NCBI GenBank assembly: GCA_021732415.1
Contig: JAKFVC010000116.1
Location: 1-57,986, forward strand
DNA length: 57,986 nt
Reading direction: 5' to 3'
From: Planctomycetaceae bacterium
Lineage (GTDB): Bacteria > Planctomycetota > Planctomycetia > Planctomycetales > Planctomycetaceae
Shown: in pieces, positions 36,680 to 45,932 of the stretch
Position numbering within the stretch: position 1 is the stretch's first letter
How the letters are laid out: every line of letters starts with the position of its first letter
Notes under the pieces: model-generated
What the model was told of the DNA's origin: nothing
The model's database searches: none
Seen by the model: only the letters and a program-made list of their open reading frames with translations
Program-made: the position numbers and the translations under genes

Positions 36680-37684
36680 ATGCGCATGCGAAATCTGAAT
36701 TCGAATCGTCTCCGGCAGGGTTTCACTCTGATCGAGCTACTGGTCGTGATCGCCATTATCGCCGTGCTGATTGCATTGTTGCTGCCAGCCGTCCAGCAAG
36801 CGCGCGAGGCGGCACGGCGGTCGCAGTGCAAGAATCACCTCAAGCAGTTCGGCGTCGCACTCCACAATTACCACGATACCTTCAATACGTTTCCGCCGGC
36901 TTCGTGCCTGAAAATCGGGGTGACGTTCGAAGGCTGGTCGGCTCAAGCTCGATTGTTACCCTATCTGGATCAGGCCAATCTGCAGAACCTGATCAACTTC
37001 AGTGCTGAATTTGACACTCAACCGAATGTGACGAAAACGCGCGTGCCGATTTTCCTGTGCCCCAGCGAGAGCAATGACCGAGCTCGGGTCGATCCTAATT
37101 TGACCTACTATCCGATCAATTACGGTGTCAACGAGGGCTCGTGGCATATCTTCAATCCGCTGACGGGGCAGGGGGGCGACGGAGCATTCTCGCCGAATGC
37201 GAAGATCGGCAGCCGCGACTTTACCGACGGCATGAGCAACACGCTGGGTATGGCGGAGGTCAAGGCCTTTCAGCCGAGCCTGGTCGACAGCCAGAACCCG
37301 GCGACGGCCAACGCTCCGATCCCCTCCTCCGCGGCCAGCATCGCGGGCTACGGCGGCACCTTTTTCGCCAGCGGACACACCGAATGGGTGGAAGGCTGCG
37401 TCAATGAAACGGGCTTTACGACAACTTTCGTCCCGAACACCGTCGTCCCCTACAGCTCGGGCGGCCAGAATTATGACATCGACTTCACCTCGAATCGGGA
37501 AGGCGAATCGGCGACCCCGAATGCCTTGACCTACGCTGCGGTGACGTCACGCAGTTCGCATGTCGGGTTGGTGCAGGTCTTGTTGATGGATGGCTCGGTG
37601 AAGTCGATCAGCAACAACATCAATCAGGGAACCTGGCGTTCGTTGGGAAGCCGGAGCGGCGGTGAAGTCGTCGGTGAGTTTTAG
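36680..37684 (+). CDS. DUF1559 pseudopilin-like protein
   Basis: 334 residues. The N-terminus [20 protein letters not shown] is a type IV pilin/type II secretion pseudopilin signal: prepilin peptidase would cut after Gly and methylate Phe. [19 protein letters not shown] follows, then the DUF1559 domain ([30 protein letters not shown], and at the end [20 protein letters not shown]). Planctomycetes carry many such paralogs. They are probably surface or periplasmic fibre subunits using a pilus-type machine such as the PilM locus at 465-7320. There is no clear ribosome-binding site; ATG 36686 is an alternative start. Confidence 0.93.
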   Translation: MRMRNLNSNRLRQGFTLIELLVVIAIIAVLIALLLPAVQQAREAARRSQCKNHLKQFGVALHNYHDTFNTFPPASCLKIGVTFEGWSAQARLLPYLDQANLQNLINFSAEFDTQPNVTKTRVPIFLCPSESNDRARVDPNLTYYPINYGVNEGSWHIFNPLTGQGGDGAFSPNAKIGSRDFTDGMSNTLGMAEVKAFQPSLVDSQNPATANAPIPSSAASIAGYGGTFFASGHTEWVEGCVNETGFTTTFVPNTVVPYSSGGQNYDIDFTSNREGESATPNALTYAAVTSRSSHVGLVQVLLMDGSVKSISNNINQGTWRSLGSRSGGEVVGEF

Positions 37685-37870
37685 GCGCGGCCGGCCGGAA
37701 CAACGACAAATCAATGCCCCAGGGCCAAACTGCAAACGTATTCACCATCTCCACTTCAGGCTTACGAGATCGTCACACTCCAGCCCGGCATGACGTCCTC
37801 CCCCTCCGTAGTCCCCCCTGCTACGATGGATTGAGTCTTTCAATCGGTTTCGCTTAAGGGAGGTCTGCGT

Positions 37871-39271
37871 ATGCCCCGTCATCGTCTGATGGAGATCATC
37901 GGTTCGCTGCGATTTCGGCTAACGCTGTGGAACATGACCACGTTCCTGGCGATGATCCTGTTCACGATGTGGGCGGTTCGCCTGGGATTGCGGTTTACTC
38001 TCCGTCGTGAAGCTGACGAGCAGTTGATGGAAGATGCCAACGAGGCTCGGCTGATTTTCGAAAGCCTGTACCCGCACGATTTCGATCAGATCAAGGCGGA
38101 ACTGAATCTGAAAGCGATAACCCACACCCATCGTGGATTTTACGTCCGGCTCTATGACGAAAACCGGAATCTGCTGTGGACTAGTTCGAATGCTCCGACA
38201 CAGATCTTTCCGGAACGAATTCTGGATTTTCGCGACAAGCCGGTCAGCTATGAACAGTTTCGCCTGATCAACGCGTCCCCGCGCAAGCCAGGCATTCCGA
38301 AATGGACGATTCGCGTCGCAACGTCATTCGATCCCCTCGAAAATGATGTTGGACGGCTGACGCAATCAATGATCTGGGTGGGTGGTATCATCCTCATTAT
38401 TTCCCCATTGGGCGGGTATTGGCTGGCTGGCCGCGCCACGCGACCGTTGGCGGAAATCATTCAGACCACAGGGCGTCTGCATCCGGACAAGCTGGTCGAG
38501 CGGCTTCCGATACGGGGCACCGGCGATGAACTCGACAAGCTCTCGCGGACGATCAACGGCTTCCTGGATCGCATTGCCAAATACATCGCCGACAATCGCG
38601 AATTCACCGCCAATGCCGCTCATGAGTTGCGGTCGCCATTGACCGCCATTCAGAGTTCCATTGAAGTCAGTTTGAACGAAGACCGCACTCCCGAGCAGTA
38701 CAAGGAGTTGATCTGGGTCATCCTGGATGAATGCAGTGATCTCCGAGTTCTGGTCAATCAATTACTGCTGCTGGCCGAAAGCGATGCCGGTCTGCTGCAT
38801 ATTGAGAAAGAACCGTTTGATCTCCAGGTGATTGTGGTACGCGCTCTCGACATGTTCCAGGGAGTCGCCGAGACGCGATCCATCAAACTGACCCTGCATT
38901 GCCCTCATACGGTCTTCATTCACGGTGATTCGGGCCGGTTGCGGCAGGTGGTCAACAATCTCATCGATAACGCGATGAAGTTTTCGCCAGACGGCACGCA
39001 GGTCGCGATCTCATTGGGTTTGGATACGGAAAATCACCAGGCGGTCTTTAGCGTGAGCGACCAGGGAAGCGGTATCGAAGAAGCTGATAAGCCACATCTG
39101 TTCGAACGCTTTTTTCGCGGCGATAAAGCGCGTCAACGTGACCAACAGACCAAGGGTACCGGCCTGGGGTTGAGCATCTGCCAGGCCATTGTGCAGGCCC
39201 ATCGCGGGACGATCACCGTCGACAACAATCCGACAGGTGGTTGCACATTTACCGTCCGCCTCCCGACGTAG
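37871..39271 (+). CDS. Two-component sensor histidine kinase with HAMP domain
   Basis: 466 residues. The first membrane helix lies at about 20-42, then a periplasmic region of about 120 residues with the FYVRLYDENRNLLWTSS element common in CusS/QseC-type kinases, then a second helix (MIWVGGIILIISPLGGYWLAG). A HAMP segment follows (RATRPLAEIIQTTGRL). The H-box is NAAHELRSPLTAIQSS (His near 250). The N-box is VVNNLIDNAMKFSP, the G1 box SDQGSGI and the G2 box GTGLGLSICQ. A strong GGGAGG lies before ATG 37871. The usual OmpR-type regulator gene is not beside it. Related kinases sense metals or envelope stress, but the ligand here is unknown. Confidence 0.93.
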   Translation: MPRHRLMEIIGSLRFRLTLWNMTTFLAMILFTMWAVRLGLRFTLRREADEQLMEDANEARLIFESLYPHDFDQIKAELNLKAITHTHRGFYVRLYDENRNLLWTSSNAPTQIFPERILDFRDKPVSYEQFRLINASPRKPGIPKWTIRVATSFDPLENDVGRLTQSMIWVGGIILIISPLGGYWLAGRATRPLAEIIQTTGRLHPDKLVERLPIRGTGDELDKLSRTINGFLDRIAKYIADNREFTANAAHELRSPLTAIQSSIEVSLNEDRTPEQYKELIWVILDECSDLRVLVNQLLLLAESDAGLLHIEKEPFDLQVIVVRALDMFQGVAETRSIKLTLHCPHTVFIHGDSGRLRQVVNNLIDNAMKFSPDGTQVAISLGLDTENHQAVFSVSDQGSGIEEADKPHLFERFFRGDKARQRDQQTKGTGLGLSICQAIVQAHRGTITVDNNPTGGCTFTVRLPT

Positions 39272-39275
39272 TTCT

Positions 39276-39302
39276 GTAGCCTGGCTCTCCAGAGTCAGGC
39301 GA
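39276..39302. repeat. Hairpin of the CTCTCCAGAGTC family, 5 bases after the kinase stop
   Basis: TAGCCTGGCTCTCCAGAGTC is one arm of the element that is a long palindrome at 55205-55275. Here only a single unit is present. Confidence 0.7.
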
Positions 39303-39417
39303 ACCCAACGTGGAATTGTTGGGTCCAGTTGGCGTGAATTAAACGCAATGGGTTGATACAAGTTCAAACATGGTCGTCTCGTTCAGCGACTGGATTGTTC
39401 TCTTTCCGACTGTTGCT

Positions 39418-39448
39418 GGACGGACGGGCCTGGAGACCCGTCCCACGA
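39418..39448 (-). repeat. Single REP unit, minus orientation
   Basis: A minus-oriented unit ending CCCGTCCCACGA lies 24 bases before the aminotransferase start. No plus-oriented partner is within 1 kb to the left, so it is an unpaired copy. Confidence 0.85.
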
Positions 39449-39472
39449 ATACCGACGCAATGAAGGTGACTT

Positions 39473-40765
39473 ATGTCAGATTCCAGCTCGTGCCCCATCC
39501 CCCTGAGCGATCGCTGGCGCTGGGGGAGCCGACAAGCCATCAGTTTCTTGATGGAGCAGGGGGTCGATAACCCCGATATCCTGACGCTCGGCGCCGGGCT
39601 GGTCGATTCGGAAACGCTACCGGTCGAGGAAGTCGGACAACTGGTTGCGGACATCTGCAGCGATCCGGTCGAAGGACGCGCGGCCCTGCAATACGGATCA
39701 ACACCCGGTTCTCCCCGTTTGCGAGCCGCCTTGCTGAAACATCTGGCTGCTCTGGAAGGCTGCACGCCGGAAGAACTGGGAATTTCCGCCAACCAGATGT
39801 TATTAACGACCGGTTCGCAACAGTTGCTGTCCCTGCTGTGCGAGGTCCTGTTCAATCCGGGTGACATCGCGTTTGTCGCAGCGCCGACCTACTTTGTCTT
39901 TCTGGGAACCCTGGCGGGTGTCGGTGCCCGGGCAATCCCCATCCGCAGTGATGAGCACGGGATGGTGATCGACGACTTGGACCGCGAAATCGCACGCCTC
40001 GCGGAGGCGGGCGAATTGCACCGCGTGAAGTTGATCTATCTGGTCAGCGACTTTGAAAATCCTTCGGGCATCTGCCTCTCGGCTGAGCGCCGTCAGCAAG
40101 CCCTCGCGGTGGCTCAGAAATGGTCTCGCCAGCAGCGGATTCTGATCCTGGAGGACGCCGCCTATCGGGAATTGAGATACTCGGGCGAGCCCATCCCCTC
40201 CATCTGGGGTTTTGATCGCGATCGTCAGCATGTGATTCTCGCCCAGACATTTTCCAAGAGTTTTTCGCCGGGCCTGCGAGTCGGCTACGGCGTAGTGCCC
40301 GCCGACTTGGCCGGCCCATTGGCGGATCGGAAGGGCAACGAAGACTTTGGCTCGGCCCATTTCAATCAGCATCTGCTCGCCCGGGCGTTGGAATCGGGAG
40401 TCTATCATCGCCACGTCGCCCGGGTCCGACGAGCCTACACCATCAAACGCGACGCCATGCTGGCCGCCGCGGACCGCTATTTCAGCGACATCCCCGGAGT
40501 CGAGTGGGTGCATCCGGACGGGGGCTTGTACGTCTGGATGTCACTGCCCACAGAGATCCCCACGAACTTCGACAGCCCGCTCTTCAAGCATGCGACCACG
40601 GCCGAGCAAGTCATGTACGTCCCCGGATACTTGTGTTACACAGGCCCCATCGAAGAACGTCCCCGCCATCAAATGCGTCTCAGCTTCGGTGTTCTGGAAC
40701 CAGGTCTGATCGACGAAGCCATGAAGCGGTTAGCGATAGCAGTGCGGAAGTTCGTCGGCACCTAA
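39473..40765 (+). CDS. PLP-dependent class I/II aminotransferase (LysN/2-aminoadipate type)
   Basis: 430 residues. ILTLGAGLVDSETLP and LQYGSTPGSPRLRAALLKHL are the N-terminal substrate-binding parts of the MocR-related, GntR-less aminotransferase group. LLTTGSQQLLSLLCEVL and VAAPTYFVFLG follow. LVSDFENPSGICLS takes the usual place of P-x-x-Q-N-P-T-G (Asn-Pro-Ser-Gly kept). ILEDAAYRELRY holds the PLP-ring Asp. QTFSKSFSPGLRVGY holds the Schiff-base Lys (near 261). Relatives act on 2-aminoadipate, aromatic or branched-chain amino acids; the substrate is not settled by sequence. AAGGTG lies 6 bases before ATG 39473. Confidence 0.9.
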   Translation: MSDSSSCPIPLSDRWRWGSRQAISFLMEQGVDNPDILTLGAGLVDSETLPVEEVGQLVADICSDPVEGRAALQYGSTPGSPRLRAALLKHLAALEGCTPEELGISANQMLLTTGSQQLLSLLCEVLFNPGDIAFVAAPTYFVFLGTLAGVGARAIPIRSDEHGMVIDDLDREIARLAEAGELHRVKLIYLVSDFENPSGICLSAERRQQALAVAQKWSRQQRILILEDAAYRELRYSGEPIPSIWGFDRDRQHVILAQTFSKSFSPGLRVGYGVVPADLAGPLADRKGNEDFGSAHFNQHLLARALESGVYHRHVARVRRAYTIKRDAMLAAADRYFSDIPGVEWVHPDGGLYVWMSLPTEIPTNFDSPLFKHATTAEQVMYVPGYLCYTGPIEERPRHQMRLSFGVLEPGLIDEAMKRLAIAVRKFVGT

Positions 40766-40785
40766 TCCCCCTCAATCCCATAAGT

Positions 40786-40915
40786 CCCATCCGTCCCATT
40801 GGTCCCATAAGTCCCATGTATTTCAGATGGGACCAATGGAACTTATGGGATCAAATACATCCAAAGAATATAAAAGCCGGAAACCCTGAGGGATCAGAGT
40901 TTCCGGCCTTTTAAA
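40786..40915. terminator. Hairpin repeat and bidirectional terminator between convergent genes
   Basis: 40786-40850 holds a repeat of the word CCCATAAGTCCCAT and its complement. The terminator proper is 40872-40912: GCCGGAAAC on one side and GTTTCCGGC on the other, with A-runs before and T-runs after, so it can work on both strands. It ends both the aminotransferase gene and the minus-strand redoxin gene. Confidence 0.85.
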
Positions 40916-41100
40916 AATTGCAACTGTCAGAGGTTGGGGGTTCCACTGACAGTCGCGTGCTCGCACAAGTTTTTTGTGATGTCCGTTCGTTACAGGTTGT
41001 CTCGAACGTGGGGTTGACACCACATTACCGTGGGGGATTTGACGGTAAGCGACTGAGGTCGCACTTGAGGAGCGGGGAGAGTTGCACGATCAAAGGTTTA

Positions 41101-42426
41101 CTACCTTGGTTGACGGGGTTGTGAGCTAATCTGCTTCGCCTGACGGGGCGTCGCGGCAGGTCGATTCAACTGAGTGAGTTGATCTTCCAGTTCCGCAACT
41201 TTGACTGACGTACTGACCACGGTTCCCTTCGAATCAATCAGCCAGTTGCTGACATCCTGGACTCCGTAGTAGCTGGCAATCGGGTTATTCCAACCCTTCT
41301 TGCCGGTTTCGCTATAGAAGATCTGGGGCCACACGATTTTGTGATCTTCGAGAAACTTCTCAGTCGCAGCTTGATCTTCATCCAGGCAGACTCCGACCAG
41401 CGTCAGACCCTGCTTGGCGTAGGCTTTGTGAAACTCTTGCAGTGCGGGCAAGTCATTCATGAAGGGAGTCGCTTGAGCTGACCAGAAGACGAGCAACACC
41501 GTCTTACCAGCCACATCTTCCATCGACAGGAAACCGCCATCGATCGTCGGCCCCCCCAGCTTCACTGATTGACCGGGCAGTTGGAGGCGACGAATCACCC
41601 CTTTCGCACGAGCAGCCTGGCTGCTCTGCGGATAAATCTGTTGCAGTTGAGCGTACGCTTCGACGGCCGGCTTGGTCAGTCCGTGCAACTCGCAACTGCG
41701 AGCTGCCGTGAACAACATGGCCAATCCACGTCGATCTTCTTGTGGAAAGTTCTTGGCGAAATGAATCGCCTGACGATTAAATTCGCTCAGCCACTTATTG
41801 TCTTTGGAGGTCGTATTCTTGGCGTTGGTGTAGGCGAGGTTCACCAGGGTGAAGGCCGCGTCGGCAGCCGGTTTCGATTTCGGATCGCGTTCCCACAGGG
41901 ACGCGGCATCGTCATAGACTGCGTCGATCGCTTCCTTATCACCCTGCAAAGCCAGCTCCATGCGGGCTTCGAGCATGTAATTGACGGCGACTTCGAAGAT
42001 TCGCACCTTCTTGGGATTCTGATGCGTCTGCTTGATCACAGCCGCGGTCAGGTCGATGATCTTCTCGTTGCGTTCCTTGCGAAGCTTGCGGGCTTCGTCA
42101 ACGTCACCGGTCGTCGGCACCGGTTGAAATCTCAGTTGAGCCACTTCACGTAAGGTGAACTCAGGAGTCCCGGGTTGAGGGTCGTCGATGATTTCGACAT
42201 CATCTTCGGCCATCTCGGGGTCTTCTTCGAGTTCCATCCCATCGAGCTTCTTCAACGGCTTGACGGGCTGAGCACTGATCGACGCGGTCGGGATAATATT
42301 TCCATCGGCAGCGGTACCGTCACCTTGTTCGGTGTTCGCGGCTGTCGTTGGTGTGGCTGCCTGCTGACATCCCACCAGCGCCCAGGCGATGAGGGTCAAT
42401 CCGCACCAGCGTTGAATTGCTTGCAT
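41101..42426 (-). CDS. Redoxin-fold lipoprotein without redox cysteines
   Basis: 441 residues. A lipoprotein signal ends in ALVGC (lipid Cys20), so the protein is membrane-tethered outside the cytoplasm. Residues about 60-270 look helical and TPR-like (AVEAYAQLQQIYPQSSQAARAKG). The C-terminal 140 residues form a TlpA/AhpC-type thioredoxin fold: FLSMEDVAGKTVLLVFWSAQA, HKAYAKQGLTLVGVCLDED, YYGVQDVSNWLIDSKGTVV. The active-site CxxC is replaced by A-Q-A-T in FWSAQATPF, so it should not do thiol-disulfide exchange. A strong GGAAGGAG lies before ATG 42426. The protein may be a binding or scaffolding relative; the N-terminal helical part suggests protein contacts. Confidence 0.85.
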   Translation of the reverse strand: MQAIQRWCGLTLIAWALVGCQQAATPTTAANTEQGDGTAADGNIIPTASISAQPVKPLKKLDGMELEEDPEMAEDDVEIIDDPQPGTPEFTLREVAQLRFQPVPTTGDVDEARKLRKERNEKIIDLTAAVIKQTHQNPKKVRIFEVAVNYMLEARMELALQGDKEAIDAVYDDAASLWERDPKSKPAADAAFTLVNLAYTNAKNTTSKDNKWLSEFNRQAIHFAKNFPQEDRRGLAMLFTAARSCELHGLTKPAVEAYAQLQQIYPQSSQAARAKGVIRRLQLPGQSVKLGGPTIDGGFLSMEDVAGKTVLLVFWSAQATPFMNDLPALQEFHKAYAKQGLTLVGVCLDEDQAATEKFLEDHKIVWPQIFYSETGKKGWNNPIASYYGVQDVSNWLIDSKGTVVSTSVKVAELEDQLTQLNRPAATPRQAKQISSQPRQPR

Positions 42427-42676
42427 GGCCTCTCCTTCCTTTGAGAGCCAACATCTGAAGTCCAGATGTGCTCGTCACAAGTCATTGTCCTGCACGACGT
42501 TTTGAGCATCCTTTGCTCGTCGCTGCATGGTTGTGACGGGGGGGGTTGTATTTGAAAGACTGGGAATGACGCAAGAGAAAAAGTTACAAAACGAAAGAAA
42601 CTGAAAACGCCGGAAAAGAGACCCTCAAAGGACTTATCGCGGCCGGCAAGCGGAGGGTGTAATTTCTGCAACCTGC

Positions 42677-42768
42677 ATCGTGGGACGGGTCTCCAGGCCC
42701 GTCCGTCCCGCTGCGTAGCGAAATGTCGTAAGACATCCGCCGAGTTACCGTTTGACTCTGGTCCATAT
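42677..42768 (+). repeat. REP unit plus TAGCGAAATGTCGTAAG module (first of two long copies)
   Basis: A plus-oriented REP unit (42677-42708) is followed without a break by the second module (CGCTGCGTAGCGAAATGTCG..CCGCCGAGTTACCG..CTGGTCCAT). The same 90-base string, with three differences, is at 43736-43825. No minus-oriented partner closes this copy. The rest of 42427-43071 holds a small hairpin (GCGGTTGTGGCCAACCGC, 43020-43038) and no gene. Confidence 0.85.
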
Positions 42769-43071
42769 TCGCATCGGAACAAAAACATCTGAGCAAGTCC
42801 GCCAGGCCTCTTACATCAATCTTTTTGAATTCTTGTTCCCAATTTCTTGATCAATCAAAGTTTGGATTAATTCGAGTTTAATCCTGGACTAAAAACCTCG
42901 TTCTTCACCAGAAATCGGCCATGATGTGGAGTATCCCCAGCAATTGTCGCAGGTCGGCGATACGGCGGCGGGCCACTGACTGGAAGCTGCGACTGCGACT
43001 GGCTGAGCACATCACATTGCGCGGTTGTGGCCAACCGCGAGAGTTTCGACAAGTGTTTTAAGGAATGAACC

Positions 43072-43641
43072 ATGTCAATGACCAAATGGCTGAGCGGCAC
43101 TGTGGTATTGGGAGCATCTCTCTTCGCCAACATCGCCTACTGCGAAGAAACAAAGATCGATGTGAAAGACCTGCCCAAGGCGGTCGTCGATGCCATCCAC
43201 GCCAAGTATCCGAAGGCGGAAATTGAGGGAGCTGAAAAGGAGACCGAAGACGGCAAGACGATTTACGAAGTCGAAATTGAATACGAGGTCGGCGACAAGG
43301 AACACGAGCTGGAAATCTCGTTGACTCCCGAGGGAAAAATCCTCGAAATTGAAAAGGAAATCGACGTCAAGGACCTGCCCAAGGCCGTTGCCGAAGCGAT
43401 CGCAAAGAAGTTCCCCAAAGCCACCCTGAAGGAAGCCGAAGAAGTCTCCAAGGTTGCTGACGGTAAAGATGTTGTCGACAGCTACGAGGTCACACTGGTG
43501 ACTGCCGATAAGAAGACCATCGAAGTCACTGTCACTGCTGCCGGCAAGATTACCGAAGAGGAAGAAAAGAAGGACGACGACAAGAAGGAAGACAAAAAAG
43601 ACGAGAAGAAAAAGGAAGAGAAGAAGGCTGAGAAAAAGTAA
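43072..43641 (+). CDS. Secreted tandem PepSY-like protein with Lys/Glu tail
   Basis: 189 residues. A signal peptide (WLSGTVVLGASLFANIAYC) is followed by two copies of a small domain. Copy 1 (about 27-100) starts KIDVKDLPKAVVDAIHAKYP and copy 2 (about 100-165) starts EIDVKDLPKAVAEAIAKKFP. Each is followed by a YEV-x-I/V strand and GKI-x-E, the PepSY-like pattern seen in small periplasmic proteins. The last 30 residues are almost only Lys, Glu and Asp. Related domains bind or inhibit partner proteins or metal ions. The AAGGAA ribosome-binding site supports ATG 43072. The charged tail could bind metal or another polymer, but this is inference. Confidence 0.8.
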   Translation: MSMTKWLSGTVVLGASLFANIAYCEETKIDVKDLPKAVVDAIHAKYPKAEIEGAEKETEDGKTIYEVEIEYEVGDKEHELEISLTPEGKILEIEKEIDVKDLPKAVAEAIAKKFPKATLKEAEEVSKVADGKDVVDSYEVTLVTADKKTIEVTVTAAGKITEEEEKKDDDKKEDKKDEKKKEEKKAEKK

Positions 43642-43735
43642 GCATCTCGTCCAGAGAGACCCACCTCCGGCCACGGCCTGCAAACGCGGTGGCGGGAGGC
43701 ATTGGATGGACGTCGAGCTGACTCAGGCACGCTGC

Positions 43736-43926
43736 ATCGTGGGACGGGTCTCCAGGCCCGTCCGTCCCGCTGCGTAGCGGAATGTCGTAAGACTTCCGCC
43801 GAGTTACCGTTCGACTCTGGTCCATCATCGAGCGGTCATCGAATGTCAGAGACAGCACCAAGAATTCTTACGAATTCTTCTACGCCATTGGGGGGACGGA
43901 CGGGCCTGGAGACCCGTCCCACGACA
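43736..43926. repeat. Inverted REP pair carrying a composite hairpin module
   Basis: Left unit 43736-43767 (plus) and right unit 43894-43926 (minus, ends CCCACGACA). Between them are the module TAGCGGAATGTCGTAAG/ACTTCCGCC and a hairpin AAGAATTCTTACGAATTC. The right end is 3 bases from the stop of the TrmB-like gene. Confidence 0.88.
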
Positions 43927-43929
43927 CGA

Positions 43930-44700
43930 TCACTCCCGCTCCAGAGCATCGAGCGCCTGCAGGCGCCGATCGGCATTAAATACGGGCGGCGGCAGTTGCT
44001 CAGCGAGGCGTAAGGCCTCCTCGGAACTCAGATCGATCCGCGACGTTCCCCAGCCCCTGAAGACCGGCAGTTCCTCACGCAGGGCAATGATCTCGCGACG
44101 TGTCCGACCACGAGGAGAATCGGCCCATGGTCCGCGTTGTTCTTGAAACTCAAAAAACAACGACACGATCTGCTGCATGTAGCGCCAATAGCCGGGGTTA
44201 TCGGTTTGCAGTACGAACTTGCCCCCCGGCACCAGCGACCGATGCACGAGCGCCAGAAACTCGGGCGTTATCAGCCGCTTGCCGATGTCCCGTTGATCGT
44301 AGAACGGCTGCGGGTGATAGACGTGAATCTCGGCGATGCTGCCGGGAGCGACATGTTCGGCGAGCAGTTCACGGCCACCGATCACGCCAAATCGCAGGTT
44401 CTTATAGCCGCGCTGATTGCCCCGTCGCGTCGCGTAGCGAATGACGACTGGCAAAATATCGGTCGCCAGATGGTCCATCTCCGGCCGCCACATGGCAGAC
44501 GCCAGCATGTACCGGCCGTTGCCGCAGCCCAACTCCAGCACGATCGGCGCCTGCCGGCCAAACAACTGCTGCCAGTCAATGTGCCCGTCGGGAATTTTTT
44601 TAAATGCGGTTTGAGACCAGCGTTCCGGTTCCAGGATTTCTCCGGGAACCGGAACACCGAATTCACGTTCGCGATGTTTAGAGGGTTTGTTGGATGTCAT
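43930..44700 (-). CDS. trmB: TrmB-like tRNA (guanine-N7)-methyltransferase
   Basis: 256 residues. PIVLELGCGNGRYMLASAMWRP is the SAM-binding motif I as in TrmB. DILPVVIRYATRR..NQRGYKNLRF and GSIAEIHVYHPQPFYDQRDI hold the place where TrmB has F-P-D-P-W-x-K-x-R-H; here it is Y-H-P-Q-P-F-Y-D, so the tRNA-contact part is altered. KRLITPEFLALVHRSLVPGG and FVLQTDNPGYWRYM follow the family. TrmB makes m7G46 in the variable loop of tRNAs. The changed motif may mean a shifted substrate or a diverged lineage. The extra N-terminal 45 residues are longer than in short bacterial TrmB. Confidence 0.75.
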   Translation of the reverse strand: MTSNKPSKHREREFGVPVPGEILEPERWSQTAFKKIPDGHIDWQQLFGRQAPIVLELGCGNGRYMLASAMWRPEMDHLATDILPVVIRYATRRGNQRGYKNLRFGVIGGRELLAEHVAPGSIAEIHVYHPQPFYDQRDIGKRLITPEFLALVHRSLVPGGKFVLQTDNPGYWRYMQQIVSLFFEFQEQRGPWADSPRGRTRREIIALREELPVFRGWGTSRIDLSSEEALRLAEQLPPPVFNADRRLQALDALERE

Positions 44701-44789
44701 AGCCCATCGATTTTAGCACGGGCGCATCCCAATGGCACCAGCCGCTCTGTTTTGGAAAGCGGTGATGAATCACCGCAGTCCAAATCTCG

Positions 44790-45932
44790 CTACCCCATCA
44801 CCTCAGCCAGTTTGACCAACCGGCTCTTTTCCGTGAGGGACTTGGCAGCCGCATGCACAATGGCGGTCACTTCCAGGATCTCCTGATGGGGAACCGGTTC
44901 CTTGCCGGTCAACAACATCTGGCGGAAGACGGCCGCCATGCGGAACATCTCGTAGTGATGACCGTATTCGAAATCTCCTTCGATCGATGGAGTGTACTGA
45001 TAGCGCTTATTTTTGAAGTGAATCTCAGTGCGGCAATACTCAAACTTTTCGTAAGGCTCGCCATACCAGACATGGGCGGGATAGCGGTCAGGCCAGGTGA
45101 TCAGTGCATGACAGGTGTCGTTGTTGTGTTCGTACATACTGACGGCATCGACCCCGGGCCCCATCAACGTCATCACCGTCCAGACAGGATGTTGGCCATA
45201 GATCATCCACGCATCGAGTTTATAGCGGCTGTGGAGAGTCGCCGTAATGAATTCGATCGGACCGAAGACATTCGAATCACGCATCCGCAACGCCGCTTCC
45301 ATGCCCCATTCGTGACGGAAGAGACTTGACGACATGATGTTCGCCTTGTTTTGGCGAGCGAACTCCAGAATCTTACGCGTCCCCGCCACCGTGCCGCCGA
45401 TCGGTTTGTCACAGAACGTCGGCAACCCGCGAGCCAACCCGGGGGCCACCAGATCGAAGTGATCTTCCCCGTAGCCCGAAGCATCCCCCATCCAGACGGC
45501 ATCCACTTCCTTCACCATTTCTTCGAGCGAAGTGGCCACCTTCACACCCGGGAAGACTTCCGTGAAGGCTTGGGCGGCGCTTGGATCTGTGTCGTAATAG
45601 TGCGTGATCTGCGTGTCGGGAAAGGGTAATTCGCCAAAGTTGAACTTCGGGTTGCGATAGTACTTGACGAACGACTCATAGGCGGGCTGCCAGTGCTTTT
45701 TGAAGGCATCAAAGTCCATCGTCGGATGCAGGTATTGGGCAAAACTCCACGTATGGCCGTTGCGCGGTTGCGGCTTTCCACGGATGGCGGCAGAGACGAC
45801 CCCAATCCGAAACGTCTTGCGAGGCGGCGTCTCTTCGGCACGTACCGCACCGGTCGCGGCCAGCGAAACCAGGCCGGCTGTACCGACAGTCTTCAGGAGA
45901 TCACGTCGCGTTGTCGGAAGCGGATCGAACAT
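44790..45932 (-). CDS. Gfo/Idh/MocA-family oxidoreductase with Tat signal
   Basis: About 380 residues. The signal TTRRDLLKTVGTAGLVSLAA (Arg9-Arg10) directs it to the Tat pathway, as in many planctomycete members. The NAD(P)-binding fold shows IGVVSAAIRGKPQ, then EMVKEVDAVWMGDASGYGEDH. LARGLPTFCDKPIGGTVAG holds the catalytic Lys of the E/D-K-P motif. The C-terminal part (FGPIEFITATLHS..) is the substrate domain. Exported members probably carry a tightly held cofactor and act on sugars outside the cytoplasm. GAAGGAC lies 7 bases before ATG 45932. The sugar is unknown. Confidence 0.9.
   Translation of the reverse strand: MFDPLPTTRRDLLKTVGTAGLVSLAATGAVRAEETPPRKTFRIGVVSAAIRGKPQPRNGHTWSFAQYLHPTMDFDAFKKHWQPAYESFVKYYRNPKFNFGELPFPDTQITHYYDTDPSAAQAFTEVFPGVKVATSLEEMVKEVDAVWMGDASGYGEDHFDLVAPGLARGLPTFCDKPIGGTVAGTRKILEFARQNKANIMSSSLFRHEWGMEAALRMRDSNVFGPIEFITATLHSRYKLDAWMIYGQHPVWTVMTLMGPGVDAVSMYEHNNDTCHALITWPDRYPAHVWYGEPYEKFEYCRTEIHFKNKRYQYTPSIEGDFEYGHHYEMFRMAAVFRQMLLTGKEPVPHQEILEVTAIVHAAAKSLTEKSRLVKLAEVMG

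Noticed and set aside
40918-41124. Short plus-strand frame after the terminator
   Set aside because: It begins inside the terminator and overlaps the end of the redoxin gene; no coding signal.
44137-44886. A 249-residue plus-strand frame over the TrmB-like gene
   Set aside because: It mirrors a gene with SAM-binding motifs and has no motif of its own.
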